A DNA stretch of 64,000 nt. It comes from Eublepharis macularius. Taxonomy: Eukaryota; Chordata; Lepidosauria; Squamata; Eublepharidae. A model generated the notes under the pieces. The model searched no databases and was not told the origin of the DNA. It saw only the letters and a list, made by a program, of their open reading frames with translations. Shown here one piece after another: positions 10,126 through 20,228 of this stretch. Position numbers and translations under genes: made by a program. Location of the stretch: NCBI RefSeq assembly GCF_028583425.1, contig NC_072795.1:11121001-11185000 (forward strand), read 5' to 3'. Positions within the stretch are counted from its first letter, which is position 1; every line of letters begins with the position of its first letter.

Positions 10126-12014
10126 CCCCTCCGTCCCCGAATGTGCCAAGCAGTGAGGTTGAGTTTGGGTAGGTCGTGATACCAAACCCCTTTGTCGGAC
10201 AGAAGGTCCGGGTTCAGAGCGAACCGATAATATGACCCCTGCGAAAGCTGCATGACATGTTGGAACCAAGCTTGTCTGGGCCAGAAGGGGGCCACCAGAA
10301 TTAAATGTGGCCCATCCCTCTGGATTTTGCTGACGACCCGAGACAGCAGTGGGAACGGAGGGAAGGCATAAAACAGGTGCCCTGTCCAGCGTATCTGGAA
10401 CGCGTCCCCCAGGGAGCGGTGACCTAGCCCTCCCCTGGAGCAGAACCGTGGGGCCTTCTTGTTGGTTTCTGATGCAAAGAGGTCTACGTCTGGAAACCCC
10501 CAGTCCAAAAAGATGGAGTTCAGGTAATTGTCTGCTCCGGTCCATTCGTAGCTGTCGAATCGCATCCGACTCAGTTTGTCTGCGATCACATCGGTGGTGC
10601 CGGGAATATGGACCGCCTGAATGAACACGCCTCTGTCCATGGCCCAGTTCCAGATCCGAACGGCCTCGTCGCAGAGGGCCTTGGATGTAGTGCTCCCTTG
10701 CTTGTTCAGGTAGAACATCGTGGTGCAATTGTCTGTGAGCACCTGAACCGCCTTCTGCTGCAGTGTGTCTGCGAAAGCGATAAGGGCATAACGGACAGCT
10801 CTCAATTCTAGCAGGTTAATGTGATCTTCCCTTTCCTGCTCTGACCAAACCCCATGTGCCCTCAGGGCACCACACTGGGCTCCCCATCCTACCGTGGAGG
10901 CATCAGTCGAGATCGTGATCTCGGTCTGGATGGACCCAAAAGCAACACCCCCAAGGAGGTTAGCCTCATCAAGCCACCATCGTAAGGCCCGGATAATCCC
11001 TCTGGGGATGGAATACCGTTTATTCTGGGAATCGTGCTCAAAATCATGAACCGATAGGAACCACAGCTGGAGAGGTCGCATGTGCAACCGGGCCATAGGG
11101 GTGTCAGCCGTAGAAGAGGCCATGAGGCCCAGTAGCCTTTGGATAGCCGTTACGGATTGGAACCTGCACTTAGAAAGAAGGTTCACCATCCTGCCAATCT
11201 TTAAAGCACGCTCCCTGGGCAGAAAACCCCTGTTTACGTCACCGTCCAGTTCCATACCGATAAACAGTATCCGTCTGGACGGGGTAAGGTTAGACTTTTG
11301 TAAGTTAACCAAAAGTCCCAATCTGGAGCAGGTGAGCATCACGGTATGAATCTGGGCCAGGAGTGCAATAGCAGAGGGTGCTGCAAGGAGCCAATCGTCA
11401 AGATAGGGGTAGATGGTACAACCCCGTTGTCTTAAATAAGCCACAACCACAGCCATACATTTAGAAAAAACTCATGGGGCTGTTGAGAGGCCAAAGGGAA
11501 GTACCTGGTAATGGTAGGCCCTATTGTTACACAGGAACCTAAGGTATTTCCTATGGTCAGGATGGATGGCAATATGGAAATACGCGTCCTTGAGATCCAG
11601 GACCGCGAACCACATGTCCTCGGGCATTAACTGGAGGACTGTGTTCAAGGTAAGCATCCTGAACCGCTTGACGAGAACGAATTTATTCAGTTCCCGGAGG
11701 TCTAAGATGGGTCGCACACCTCCATCCTTTTTGTCTACCAGGAACATCCTGGAGTAAAAACCTAAGAGGGGGTCCTGAGGGAGTACCTCCTTCACAGCCC
11801 CTTTCTCCAATAGCGCTATAACCTCAGCCTGTAAGCTATCAGAAGAGGATTGTAATGAGTGGTCAGGAAGAGACAACACTGGGTAAACATCAAACTGAAT
11901 TTTATATCCAACTGTAACGATTTTAAGAACCCAACTATCGGACGTAATCTCCGCCCATGCAGAGGCAAACTGAGCCAATCTGTTTCCAAACACGACAGAC
12001 TGTTCGAGCCCTAG
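10110..12014 (-). pseudogene. DIRS pol: reverse transcriptase, RNase H, methylase-like (premature stop)
   Basis: The frame is open from the gag stop to 10110 except for one TGA at 11472-11474. RT motifs: FLVDKKDGGVRPILDLRELN, VLDLKDAYFHI, LPFGLSTAP, then after the stop YPYLDDWLL (catalytic LDD). RNase H: STDASTVGWGAQ, NLLELRAV and LTDNCTT, with the expected D, E, D residues. The C-terminal part has DLFAS and YAFPPFPLL, resembling the DAM-methylase-like domain found after RNase H in DIRS. No AUG lies between the gag stop and 11747. The premature codon sits where STAPR is typical, so CGA to TGA (CpG decay) is the likely cause. The frame overlaps the recombinase start by 16 bp. Confidence 0.85.
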
Positions 12015-12017
12015 TCA
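12006..12017 (-). promoter_or_regulatory. Candidate stop-codon readthrough site, TGA CTA GGG
   Basis: On the minus strand the gag end reads TTC TGA CTA GGG CTC. UGA followed by CUAG is the best known high-efficiency readthrough context in vertebrate cells and alphaviruses (established knowledge). Gag and pol share this frame, and the first in-frame AUG after the stop is at 11747, already within the RT core. Confidence 0.6.
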
Positions 12018-14132
12018 GAACTGCTTTGGTTGCGTAGCTGACTCTTTGGTATCGGTGGCATGAGGGCCGCGACGAGGGCGGTAGGTAGGCTTCCGGCGCT
12101 GGTAAGAGCCTGGTGGTTGGAATGGCCGGTAGGAACCATAGCGTGGATACGGCTGGTACTGGTGCTGTCGTCCACGATAACCCTGGGCAGGGCGATACTG
12201 GCCACGATTCTCGGTGGGTGGTCTGGCCAGGAGAATGCCATAGGATCGGGCTGTAATACGATCCTTGCGCTTCTGCGACAGGTAGTCATCTGTTTTGGTA
12301 GAAAACAGGGATTGCCCCTCAAATGGCAGGTTCTCCACCTTATTGCGTGTCTCCACTGGCAACGCAGTTGTGCGGAGCCACGAGTGCCGGCGCAGGACGA
12401 TGGAAGAAGCCAATGCCCTCGCAGAGGTGTCAACTGTGTCACGGCCCGCATTTTTTTGTTGCCGGGAAAGCCTCAGGGCCTCATCGAGGATCACCTTCGC
12501 CAATACTCTCTGGTCTGCTGGGAGTTTTTCCAGGAAGGCCGCCATGCGGTTCCAAAGGAATATCTGATACGCCCCCATGATGGCTGAATAGTTAGAGATT
12601 TTCAGCGTGAGGGCAGCAGAAGAGTATAGCTTCTTGCCCAAGGAATCCAACTTCCTGCTCTCCTTGTCAATGGGCACCGCATAGGACCCCTGGCGTTGGC
12701 GGGTCTGCATTTCCTCCGTAATGAGGGAAGAAGGAGGCGGATGTGCAAAGAGGTATGCACAAACATCATCCCGTGTCTTGTACAGGGCCTCCAGTTTGCG
12801 GGACGTCGCGTACACAGAGGCCGGCTTCTCACAAATGTCGTGGATGATCTCCACCAAGCCTTCAGTGAATGGGAAGGCAATAGTTGGAGGGTTCCCGGAC
12901 TGGACATATTGAAGAATTTTGTCCTTTGGTTTAGGATCTACGGCCGATATCTCGATGTTGAGAGAACGGGCCATCCGGACCATCTGCTCAGAGTAGAGTC
13001 GGTAGTCCTCAGATGGCGACACACGACCGGTCCCAATGATGACGTCATCTGGAGATGGGTCCGACGGAGGGCTGGGACTCGGGCCCTGGTAGGGTTCAGC
13101 AGGATAGTAAGGTGAACCGTGTCTGGGAGAACCATAGTGGGAGAACTCACTTCGAGTGTCACCCCAACACTCCCTGCCAAATGATGGAGAGCTGGCATAC
13201 AGGGAACCCTCTCTGTCAAATGCAGCCCGCGGCAGGTGGTAACGCCGGTCCACACGGTCCGCATAATCACCCGCATGCCACTGCTGGGCCGAAGGTGGTG
13301 CGTCGGGCAGATCACCATCATCATCACACAAGTGGTGCAGCGGAGGCGACAGGTGTGGCGACGGAGTCAAAGGCCTCTCCCAGAGGACCTCATCTGTTTG
13401 GACCGAAGCCGATTGACTGTGCTTCGACTTCTTCTTGGACTTTTTGCCACCCTTGTCAGCCGGAGCCGGATCCGAGCTTCGGTCCCTGCCAACCGAATCA
13501 GATGTCTTCGGATCCGACCGAGCGCCCGTCTTCGGAGCGAGGTCGGTGCGCGTCGACTCAGCAGGCTTCGGAACCGATGGAGTCGGAGCCGATGGCGGAT
13601 CCGATGGTTTGGGAACCGACCCAGCAGGGATGTTCGGTTCCGATGACGCTCTCGGCACCTTCGGAGCCGGCATGAAGGTCGGTTCCGACCTCGATGGGGA
13701 CCTGGAACGGTGACGTTTCCGAGTCGGATCCGACGTTGGTGCCAAGGGCTTGCGACCCGACACGGAACTCGCAGTCCCCTTCGGATCCGGGGTTAACTGC
13801 CGGGCTTGGCGACGATCCGGGGAGTGGGAACGCGAAGCGGACGCGGCCTTCTGGGACCCCTTCTCAGGGGGGGTGTTACCCGTCCCACCAGCCGGTGGCG
13901 GTCCCTCCGGGGTAACGGGAGCCCCCGAAACCCGCATCGCCCGTCTCCACAGTAAGGCGTTCAGCCTATTAGCCCTCTCAGCCCTGGCCTTCGGGGTGAA
14001 CCGTTGGCAGTGCTCACACTTCCCGACGATGCGTCCCTCGCCGAGACACTCGAGGCAAACGGCGTGACCGTCCGTCCTCGTCATCTTAGTGGAGCAGTTG
14101 GAGCAGCGCTTGAACAGCGACTTCTCAGACAT
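12015..14132 (-). CDS. DIRS gag-like protein
   Basis: 705 residues from ATG at 14132, just inside the right terminal repeat. The N-terminus has three CxxC pairs (CSNC, CLEC, CEHC) spaced as a zinc-binding module. Residues about 75-270 are basic, proline- and serine-rich and low-complexity; residues about 380-560 look globular; the C-terminus is rich in Arg, Tyr and Gly and may bind nucleic acid. The product would package element RNA (inference from DIRS biology). It ends at TGA 12015-12017, which is followed directly by CTAG, and the pol frame continues in the same frame with no AUG: see the readthrough finding. Confidence 0.85.
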   Translation of the reverse strand: MSEKSLFKRCSNCSTKMTRTDGHAVCLECLGEGRIVGKCEHCQRFTPKARAERANRLNALLWRRAMRVSGAPVTPEGPPPAGGTGNTPPEKGSQKAASASRSHSPDRRQARQLTPDPKGTASSVSGRKPLAPTSDPTRKRHRSRSPSRSEPTFMPAPKVPRASSEPNIPAGSVPKPSDPPSAPTPSVPKPAESTRTDLAPKTGARSDPKTSDSVGRDRSSDPAPADKGGKKSKKKSKHSQSASVQTDEVLWERPLTPSPHLSPPLHHLCDDDGDLPDAPPSAQQWHAGDYADRVDRRYHLPRAAFDREGSLYASSPSFGRECWGDTRSEFSHYGSPRHGSPYYPAEPYQGPSPSPPSDPSPDDVIIGTGRVSPSEDYRLYSEQMVRMARSLNIEISAVDPKPKDKILQYVQSGNPPTIAFPFTEGLVEIIHDICEKPASVYATSRKLEALYKTRDDVCAYLFAHPPPSSLITEEMQTRQRQGSYAVPIDKESRKLDSLGKKLYSSAALTLKISNYSAIMGAYQIFLWNRMAAFLEKLPADQRVLAKVILDEALRLSRQQKNAGRDTVDTSARALASSIVLRRHSWLRTTALPVETRNKVENLPFEGQSLFSTKTDDYLSQKRKDRITARSYGILLARPPTENRGQYRPAQGYRGRQHQYQPYPRYGSYRPFQPPGSYQRRKPTYRPRRGPHATDTKESATQPKQF

Positions 14133-14188
14133 CTTCGCAGGATCCTCACAGGAAAAATTTCCTCACAAGCGGACAGCTAGATCTTTAC

Positions 14189-14375
14189 CGGTCGGCGGCA
14201 AAGAAGAAACTGAGGGGAAAGGGGGCGACGTCGCCCAATGTCGCTCAGGCGGGAAACGGCCGCGCATGCGCATTGGGTTGGATGTGCGCCCCCTAGTGGA
14301 CGTTTGCTAGAAAGAAAAATCCGGTCGGCAGGCCTGCGCAGGCGCAGTCCCATGTGGGGCTGCACAGAAGACGGA
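14189..14375 (-). repeat. DIRS right inverted terminal repeat
   Basis: Reverse complement of the left repeat. It begins just upstream of the gag-like start codon (14132) and so would act as the promoter-proximal end of the element. It contains a GGGCGACGTCGCCC palindrome also present in the left copy. Confidence 0.9.
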
Positions 14376-14479
14376 CAGTGAACAGGGAAATCACTCCCCA
14401 CCCCCACTGTTACCGGAACTGCTATTTGAATGAGGGAATTAGCTTGCAGTCTGGATTTAAATTAGTACGGGATCTTGAC

Positions 14480-15587
14480 TGTCAGACTGTGGCTTGCCAA
14501 AAGTTGCAACTTCAACAACCTCTTGCAATAAGACAAAAGTCCATTGATTTCAAAAGGCTTTATTGAAGATTTTCAACCCAAGGAGTACACATTCCAAGAT
14601 ACAAAGATCTTAGCTGAACCAAAGTATTGTTACGAATGACAAGCAAAAGAACAGGTACACAGTAAGCAGTTTCCCTCAGGCCCCAACCTCCCCCTGCTTC
14701 TCAAAACAAACGGCCTGAGGATGAGAGAAGGAAAGTTTCCCAAGGACGGCAGGAAGGCACAGACAGGCATGTAGACGAAAACAATCTCTCTCCCTCCTCC
14801 AGGCCTTGCACCTGCAAAAAGCACACTTAATATACTGACAAGGTTAAAATGGAGTCTCTTTGGCTTAAACATGATCAGAACCTGACATTGACCAGCTATA
14901 CCAGAGTCCTTCTTTCAGAACACTCATGCAATAAAGAGGCAAGACTAATAAAGATAAAACGTGTTTTTACTAATAATGTTGCATATGCCTAAACTAGCAC
15001 ACACAAACAAGGTACACACAAGAGACTAAGAAATAAAGAGTAGGAAAAACAGAGCCAGTTGCATTTGCAGGAGAGCCCACTTGAGATCGACAGAACTGGG
15101 TATACTCACCTGGTCACGGCGTGGAAGAAAGATGTAGCAGCGAAGCATGCTGGTATCTAATGCCTGCACTAGACCCGTAGAGAGAGAGGCAGCGGAGGTT
15201 CAGGATCGGAATGGCACGCGCACTTCATGGCCGGGGAGGCCGGCTTAAATACCCCAAAACGTACCCTGGGGCAGGTGCCTTTCCCTGTGGTTCTCAAAAG
15301 GGGAACAAAGGCTTAATGGCTCTACAACTACCCTTGATGGGTCACTTTAGTGTCTGATTGTCAGATTGAGACACCTCGGGAAGAGGAGACAAAGGAGGGG
15401 AAGGAAGTGCTGGGCGGGTTGATTGGATCAGCCAGGAAGCTGGCGTTGTCTTGACGGCATCAGTTCTGGAATGCGGTGGCTGCATTGAGATGTGTCCATT
15501 AGCTGTTCTGGACAGTCAGCACTTAGCTTCCATTCCGGGGTGGCTTCCGAGATATGCAGAGCAGGGCGAGGTCGGCCGCTGCGGACA
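14480..15587 (-). mobile_element. Solo LTR, minus orientation, with TATA box
   Basis: About 1.1 kb from TGTCAGACTG to GCTGCGGACA on the plus strand, flanked by the 4-bp sequence TGAC on both sides (14476-14479, 15588-15591). On the minus strand it has a TATA-like box (GTATTTAAG, 15244-15252), a CAG/GTGAGT splice-donor-like site about 140 nt later, and AATAAA at 14559-14564. Termini TG..CA and signal order fit an LTR. No internal coding region adjoins it. Confidence 0.55.
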
Positions 15588-15591
15588 TGAC

Positions 15592-17428
15592 CGGCTCGCT
15601 TTCACAAAATGGCAGCCAAGGTAAACTGTTCAGGCTGGCTCTTTACTGTTTTGGAACATGGCTTCTTCCTTGTAACAGCTTGGGCTTGCGAGCAGGCTGC
15701 CCCATGGCGAGGGCAGACTCAGTGACCAGCCTGCAAGGGGCTCTCTGTGGGAACTGACCAGGGGGTGCCTGGCCAGGCTCGTGGAGACTCCCTCTGGCTG
15801 GCACTGTGCTGCTGGCAGCATGGCTCAGGGCCCAGGTGAGATAAGTGCCCATGGAGGCAGGAGGCAGACATAGATGGCACAGTCCATTGCAGCAAGGAGA
15901 ACAGGAAATAGGCACGGGCAATGCTGCCCTAGAACAGAGTCTTTAGTAGATCTTTAAACAGCAACACAGGAAACTGACACAGTTCATAGCAGGCCTCATA
16001 GCAGCAGGAGGAGGGGGTCCTTGGCAACACCATCCCCGGTGCTATTTTGATGTGGGAAAATGGCTTGGGGGAAGCAGGAGCCCTTCCTCACCCCACAGAA
16101 GCTTGCCAAGTCATTTGTACTTCCCTTTATTTTTTAACAGCCACTCCCTGATGCGTGGCTGTGGGAAACCAGAGTTGTATCCAGAGAACCTAGACCCTAT
16201 TAGTTAAAAGTCTGCATGCCTAATTTGGCCCTAAGTGTTCCCAAACCACAGTAATCATTATTTTAACAGTTATTCTGTTTATTCGGTCCAGGGCTAGCGT
16301 CAGCATACTTTGAGGTGGGGCAGCAATTGGGGCCGAGAGTTTTGGCAGGGCCCATTGCTGCTGGCCCCCACTCCCCTGCTACCCAACCATATGCCTTCCC
16401 CTCAACCTCGCTTGCAAACACTGTACTAACAGAGCTCTCAGCTGAATAAGCTTCGCACAACAATAACAGTGCCACTCTTCTATACAGATCTGTGCTCCAC
16501 TCAGAGCAGTGAACAAAGTCTGTGTTATTATTATCTCTACAACAAAGCTGGGGAACTGGAGCTAAGAAAATTGGCTTACCTAAGGCTGCCTGAAGAGCTC
16601 ATGGCAGTAGTGGAAGTCAAATTAGCAGAGTGCTCATTCTCAGCCCAACCACTTAACTACTATGCTACAGCAGAGGCAGCATTCCGAGCTGCATGCACCA
16701 CCCCGCACTATTGTAGAACGTGTTGCGGGTGATGAGGGTGGGTGTGAACATGGGTAATGAGAGGGCTTGTAGGCACACAGGGGAAGGCACACAGGGGAAG
16801 GACACACAGGCAGGTCAGAAGAAAGGTACTTGGATGGGAAAGGGAGGTCTAACAGTCAGCAGAGGAGGGGAATGACTCCTTGTAAACTCCCTGTCCAGCT
16901 CCCCTCCCAAATGTGGAATTGGTCCTGATTCTGGCAACAAACACATTGCTTCCAAATAGAACAACTCAGCAATTCCTTACAAAATAATACTAACTTTAGC
17001 AAGAAAGAAGCTGTAAGCCTTTGTGCTTCCAAGAGGGTGGAGATTGAGTCAGTGAGCTACCCATGCCAACTAGTGTGATTTTCTAATAGGGATGTACAGG
17101 TGAAACTTTACCAATCTCAGTCCAGCCCAAACAAGACTCCATTCAGAAATATTTTTAAAAACTAAATTCTGAACAGAATTATTTCTCACACCTGGCTCCA
17201 GTTGAAGCACTGCTGATTCCTGGGTGTCCAAGGACTTCACTGTCCTTCGGTCTGTCCTCTGGTTCACAGACAAAGACTAGAACTCAATTTCCAAACATGT
17301 GAGAGCCTAATTCAAACTAGGGCTGGAAAGATGAAGAAGAACAGAGGCAGATAACCAGGCTTTGACCATGCTGATGATGGGTTGGATCCAGACTAAATTC
17401 TCCATTAAAGAGGACCTTTCTTGCCTCA
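15592..17428. other. Non-coding; SINE-like piece at about 16485-16690
   Basis: Around 16485-16690 the plus strand has a block with TGTTATTATTATCTC and GGAACTGGAGCTAAG-type sequence and a degraded tail, resembling the tRNA-derived SINE families common in sauropsids. The rest has no recognisable content. Confidence 0.4.
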
Positions 17429-17436
17429 CCTCTTAC

Positions 17437-18443
17437 TAGGGATGCCAGAGCCCTGCTGGGGGTGGGGGATCCCCTGCCCCCACACCCCACCCCTGCTTAC
17501 CTGGCCAGCAGGGGGAGCGCACCTTCCGTGCATGCTCCCCTGCAGTGCTGTGCTGTCCCGTGTGCTGAAGCCACCTGGACTGGGCCCGTTTTGGCCCAGA
17601 TCAGGCCCAAATTGGGGCTGCTGCGGAGCGCAGGAGTGCTCCTGCCCTCCACAGTGGCCCAAAATGCGCCCATTTCAGCCCAGATTGGGCTCGTTTGAGG
17701 CCCGTTTCGGGCCACAGCGGCACGCAGGAGCCCTCCTGCACTCCTCAGTGGCTCAAAATGAGCCCAGACTGCACCAAAATGGGCCTAAAACAAGCCCAAT
17801 CTGGGCTAAAACAGGCACATTTGGGGCCACCATGGAAGGCAGGAGTGCTTCCACACACTGCAGTGTCCCTAATCCGGGCCCCTGTGGAGCATGGGCATGC
17901 TCCCAAGGAGCAGCGTGATGACATCACTTCCTGGAAGTGATGTCATCATGCTTGCGCACCACCACTACCCCCACCTAGGGCTGCCAGACCCCCTACTTAC
18001 CTGGCCAGCGGGGGGGCGCCCCTTCCATGTGCACCCCCTGCGGTGCTGCGTGCCCCCGCACACAGCAGCCACCAGGATCAGGCCTGTTTTGGCCCAGATT
18101 GGGGCCACTGTGGAGCACGGGAGTGCTCCTGTGCTCCACAGGGGCCCAAAACAGGCCCGATTCGCATCAAAACTGGCCCGATCCACGCCAAAATGGGCAT
18201 GGATCGGGCCTGTTTTGGCATGGATTGGGCCCGTTTGGGGATGCTGAGAAGTGCTCCACAGCAGCCCCCAACTGCACGATCCAGGGGCTGCATGATGACA
18301 TCACTTCCCAGAAGTGACGTCATCACGCTTGCAGGAGCACATGCATGCGCGCACTTTACGCGCATGCACCCACCCACCCCCTTCTCAGGTAAGAGCCAGG
18401 CCCCAATCTCCTGCCGGGAGGTTGAGGGGGCCTGGCAACCCTA
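17437..18443. mobile_element. GC-rich hAT-type element, TAGGG-TGCC ends
   Basis: A 1007-bp unit starting TAGGGATGCCAG and ending CTGGCAACCCTA, flanked by the perfect 8-bp duplication CCTCTTAC (17429-17436 and 18444-18451). The interior holds two related halves, each with a CTTACCTGGCCAGC block and a GATGACATCACTTCC palindrome, and many GGCCCA/TGGGCC inverted repeats. Eight-bp duplications indicate a hAT-type transposase acting in trans; it encodes no protein itself. The ends match the short MITEs at 61834, 62681 and 62957. Confidence 0.82.
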
Positions 18444-18451
18444 CCTCTTAC

Positions 18452-19301
18452 TTTTTTAACACTCAATCTAGATATCTACACTGAATTCAGCTTTGGGGGA
18501 GTTAAAGCCTCTTTAGCTGAACACAGCACTCAATACTCTAGTTAGGTCTGTTAAAACAAATTTCTCTGAGACTCGTTTCTTGTATCACAATGAAATCTTA
18601 TCAGTTAGACATCCCATCTTTTGCCAGACAAATTAGGACAAGTTTCCTAATTAATGATTTTATTTAATGGTTTTAATTCATGACTTTATTTGTTTTTATT
18701 CAAAATAAAGCATGACTGTTTTTGATAGGCAAGAATTTAACAAACAGAAACAGATTAATTCAGAAAAAACACCTGTGATAAAAATCAGATCTAGCTTTTT
18801 TTTTTTTTAAAAAAAAAAGTGAACTAAATATTTAACCATTACAATTCTCCAAGATTCAGGCAAATCGGGCCTTGAGCTGATAGGCAGAATGCTATATAAA
18901 ATGGGAAGCCAGCACACAAAATATGCTAACCGAATGTAAGACCTTCTTTGACTGTAAGCCATGAGCAGAAAGACTGATTAGACATGGCACCTTTTATAAA
19001 GAAGGTGACAGTTAGGAACAACAAATAAACACATGCTTGTCCTCTGCATGAAATTATTGGAAACTCCATCTAATTAATTAAAATGTCAACTAAATGTCAA
19101 GTCAACTACGATTCATCTCGATAGCACTCATTTAAACTCTCAAAGCAATGTAATGAAAATAGAAATGCTCATAATTAAATAACAATAAATCTGTTTCTTC
19201 AGCTGCACTAATGAACTGTCTTATTAAGAGTCAGTCCAGAACTTTTGATACTATGCCTGACCAGGAGTTGAACCGTACAAGAGAATATATAGATCAAGAT
19301 A
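18452..19301. other. AT-rich non-coding, target region of the L1
   Basis: No gene seen. A T13/A11 run at about 18797-18820 forms a simple palindrome. This is the left flank into which the L1 at 19322-24563 inserted. Confidence 0.4.
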
Positions 19302-19321
19302 CCCATCACATTATCCAAGTT
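19302..19321. repeat. L1-A target site duplication, left copy
   Basis: 20 bp, starts CCCATCACAT and ends CCAAGTT. Identical to 24564-24583. Confidence 0.93.
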
Positions 19322-19643
19322 TTTTTTTTAACTTTTTTTTTATTGATGCATCACTTATTATTACATTTCAATACAGTCACAGTTCTCCTATGATACATCT
19401 TTTACCCCTTTTGTAACCCTCCCCCCCGCAAGGTGACCATCCTATAACTACAAATTAAATTTTTAGCCACGAGCACATTTTTTCCAATTTTCCAAATATA
19501 GTTGTATTGGCTTCTCCATTATATACCCATTGAAAATATACAGACCATTTCTCTTTTATCTCCTCCATTTTCCCATCCCATGCCTTATCTTTTTTTAAAC
19601 ATTCCAACATATCCGATTGAATATATTCATACAAGTAATCATT

Positions 19644-20228
19644 CTATCTTTCTAAGGTCCATTTTAACTTCTCCTTCCAACCGTATGCAATCACTGCATG
19701 TGCAGCTAGTATCATCGCTTTGAAAATATCCTGGTTTTGTTTCTCAATTCTAGTGTTTCCCAATACACCCATGAATATTAGATCTACATCTATATTGAGG
19801 TTGACCTTACATACCAATGCTATTTTTCCCCGTACCTTGTCCCAGAAATCTATGACCTTTGGACACCCTTCTTTTGCATTGCAATGCCAGCAGTTAGGTT
19901 TCATCCCTTTAAGCATGTATGCCAATTGGGCAGGAGTTCTATACCACTTCATGATAATCTTCCTTTCAAGTTCTCTATACTTTTCTAGCTTAATTGCCTT
20001 CAAATTCACCATTAACTTATTAACCTCCTCAGAAGTTATTTGTTTTTCTTTATTCCATTTATTTTTTAGAGTTCTAAACATAAACTCCTTATCCCTCACC
20101 AATTCAAGGTAAATTTTCCCTGCCAGCCCTTTCTTTATTTCATCCACATATAATGCGTGTTCTATATTATTGTCTTCCCTTTTAATAGCTTGTTTATATT
20201 TGTCTTGTTTAATTAACTGGTGTAACCC
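19644..20228 (-). pseudogene. L1-A ORF2 C-terminal segment, frameshifted
   Basis: It continues ORF2 in a different frame, with LIKQDKYKQAIKRED just after the shift, then YRTPAQLAYML and the zinc-knuckle-like CWHCNAKEGCPKVIDFW. The normal L1 C-terminal Cx2C...H...C pattern is partly visible, with the histidine changed. Loss of this region by frameshift would be expected to weaken retrotransposition. Confidence 0.8.

Larger units (their letters stand above)
8714..14384 (-). mobile_element. DIRS-type tyrosine-recombinase retrotransposon
   Basis: A complete-length element in minus orientation, about 5.67 kb. It has inverted terminal repeats (8753-8934 and 14189-14375), an internal complementary region joining copies of both outer ends (8983-9070), and in order on the minus strand a gag-like frame, RT/RNase H/methylase-like frame, and tyrosine recombinase. 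These are the defining parts of DIRS elements, which integrate by recombination of a circular DNA and leave no target duplication; none was seen. The pol frame has a premature TGA, so this copy is probably dead. Confidence 0.93.

Noticed and set aside
10126..10728. N-terminal extension of the DIRS recombinase frame
   Set aside because: This part overlaps the RNase H/methylase-like frame and its sequence is arginine-rich noise; the recombinase domain starts at the internal ATG 10125.
12060..14067. Many plus-strand open frames over the DIRS gag region
   Set aside because: They are antisense shadows of the GC-rich 705-codon minus-strand frame and have no domains.
17421..18459. Proline/alanine-rich frames on both strands
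   Set aside because: They arise from the repetitive GC-rich hAT-type element, which has defined ends and a duplication; no protein family fits.
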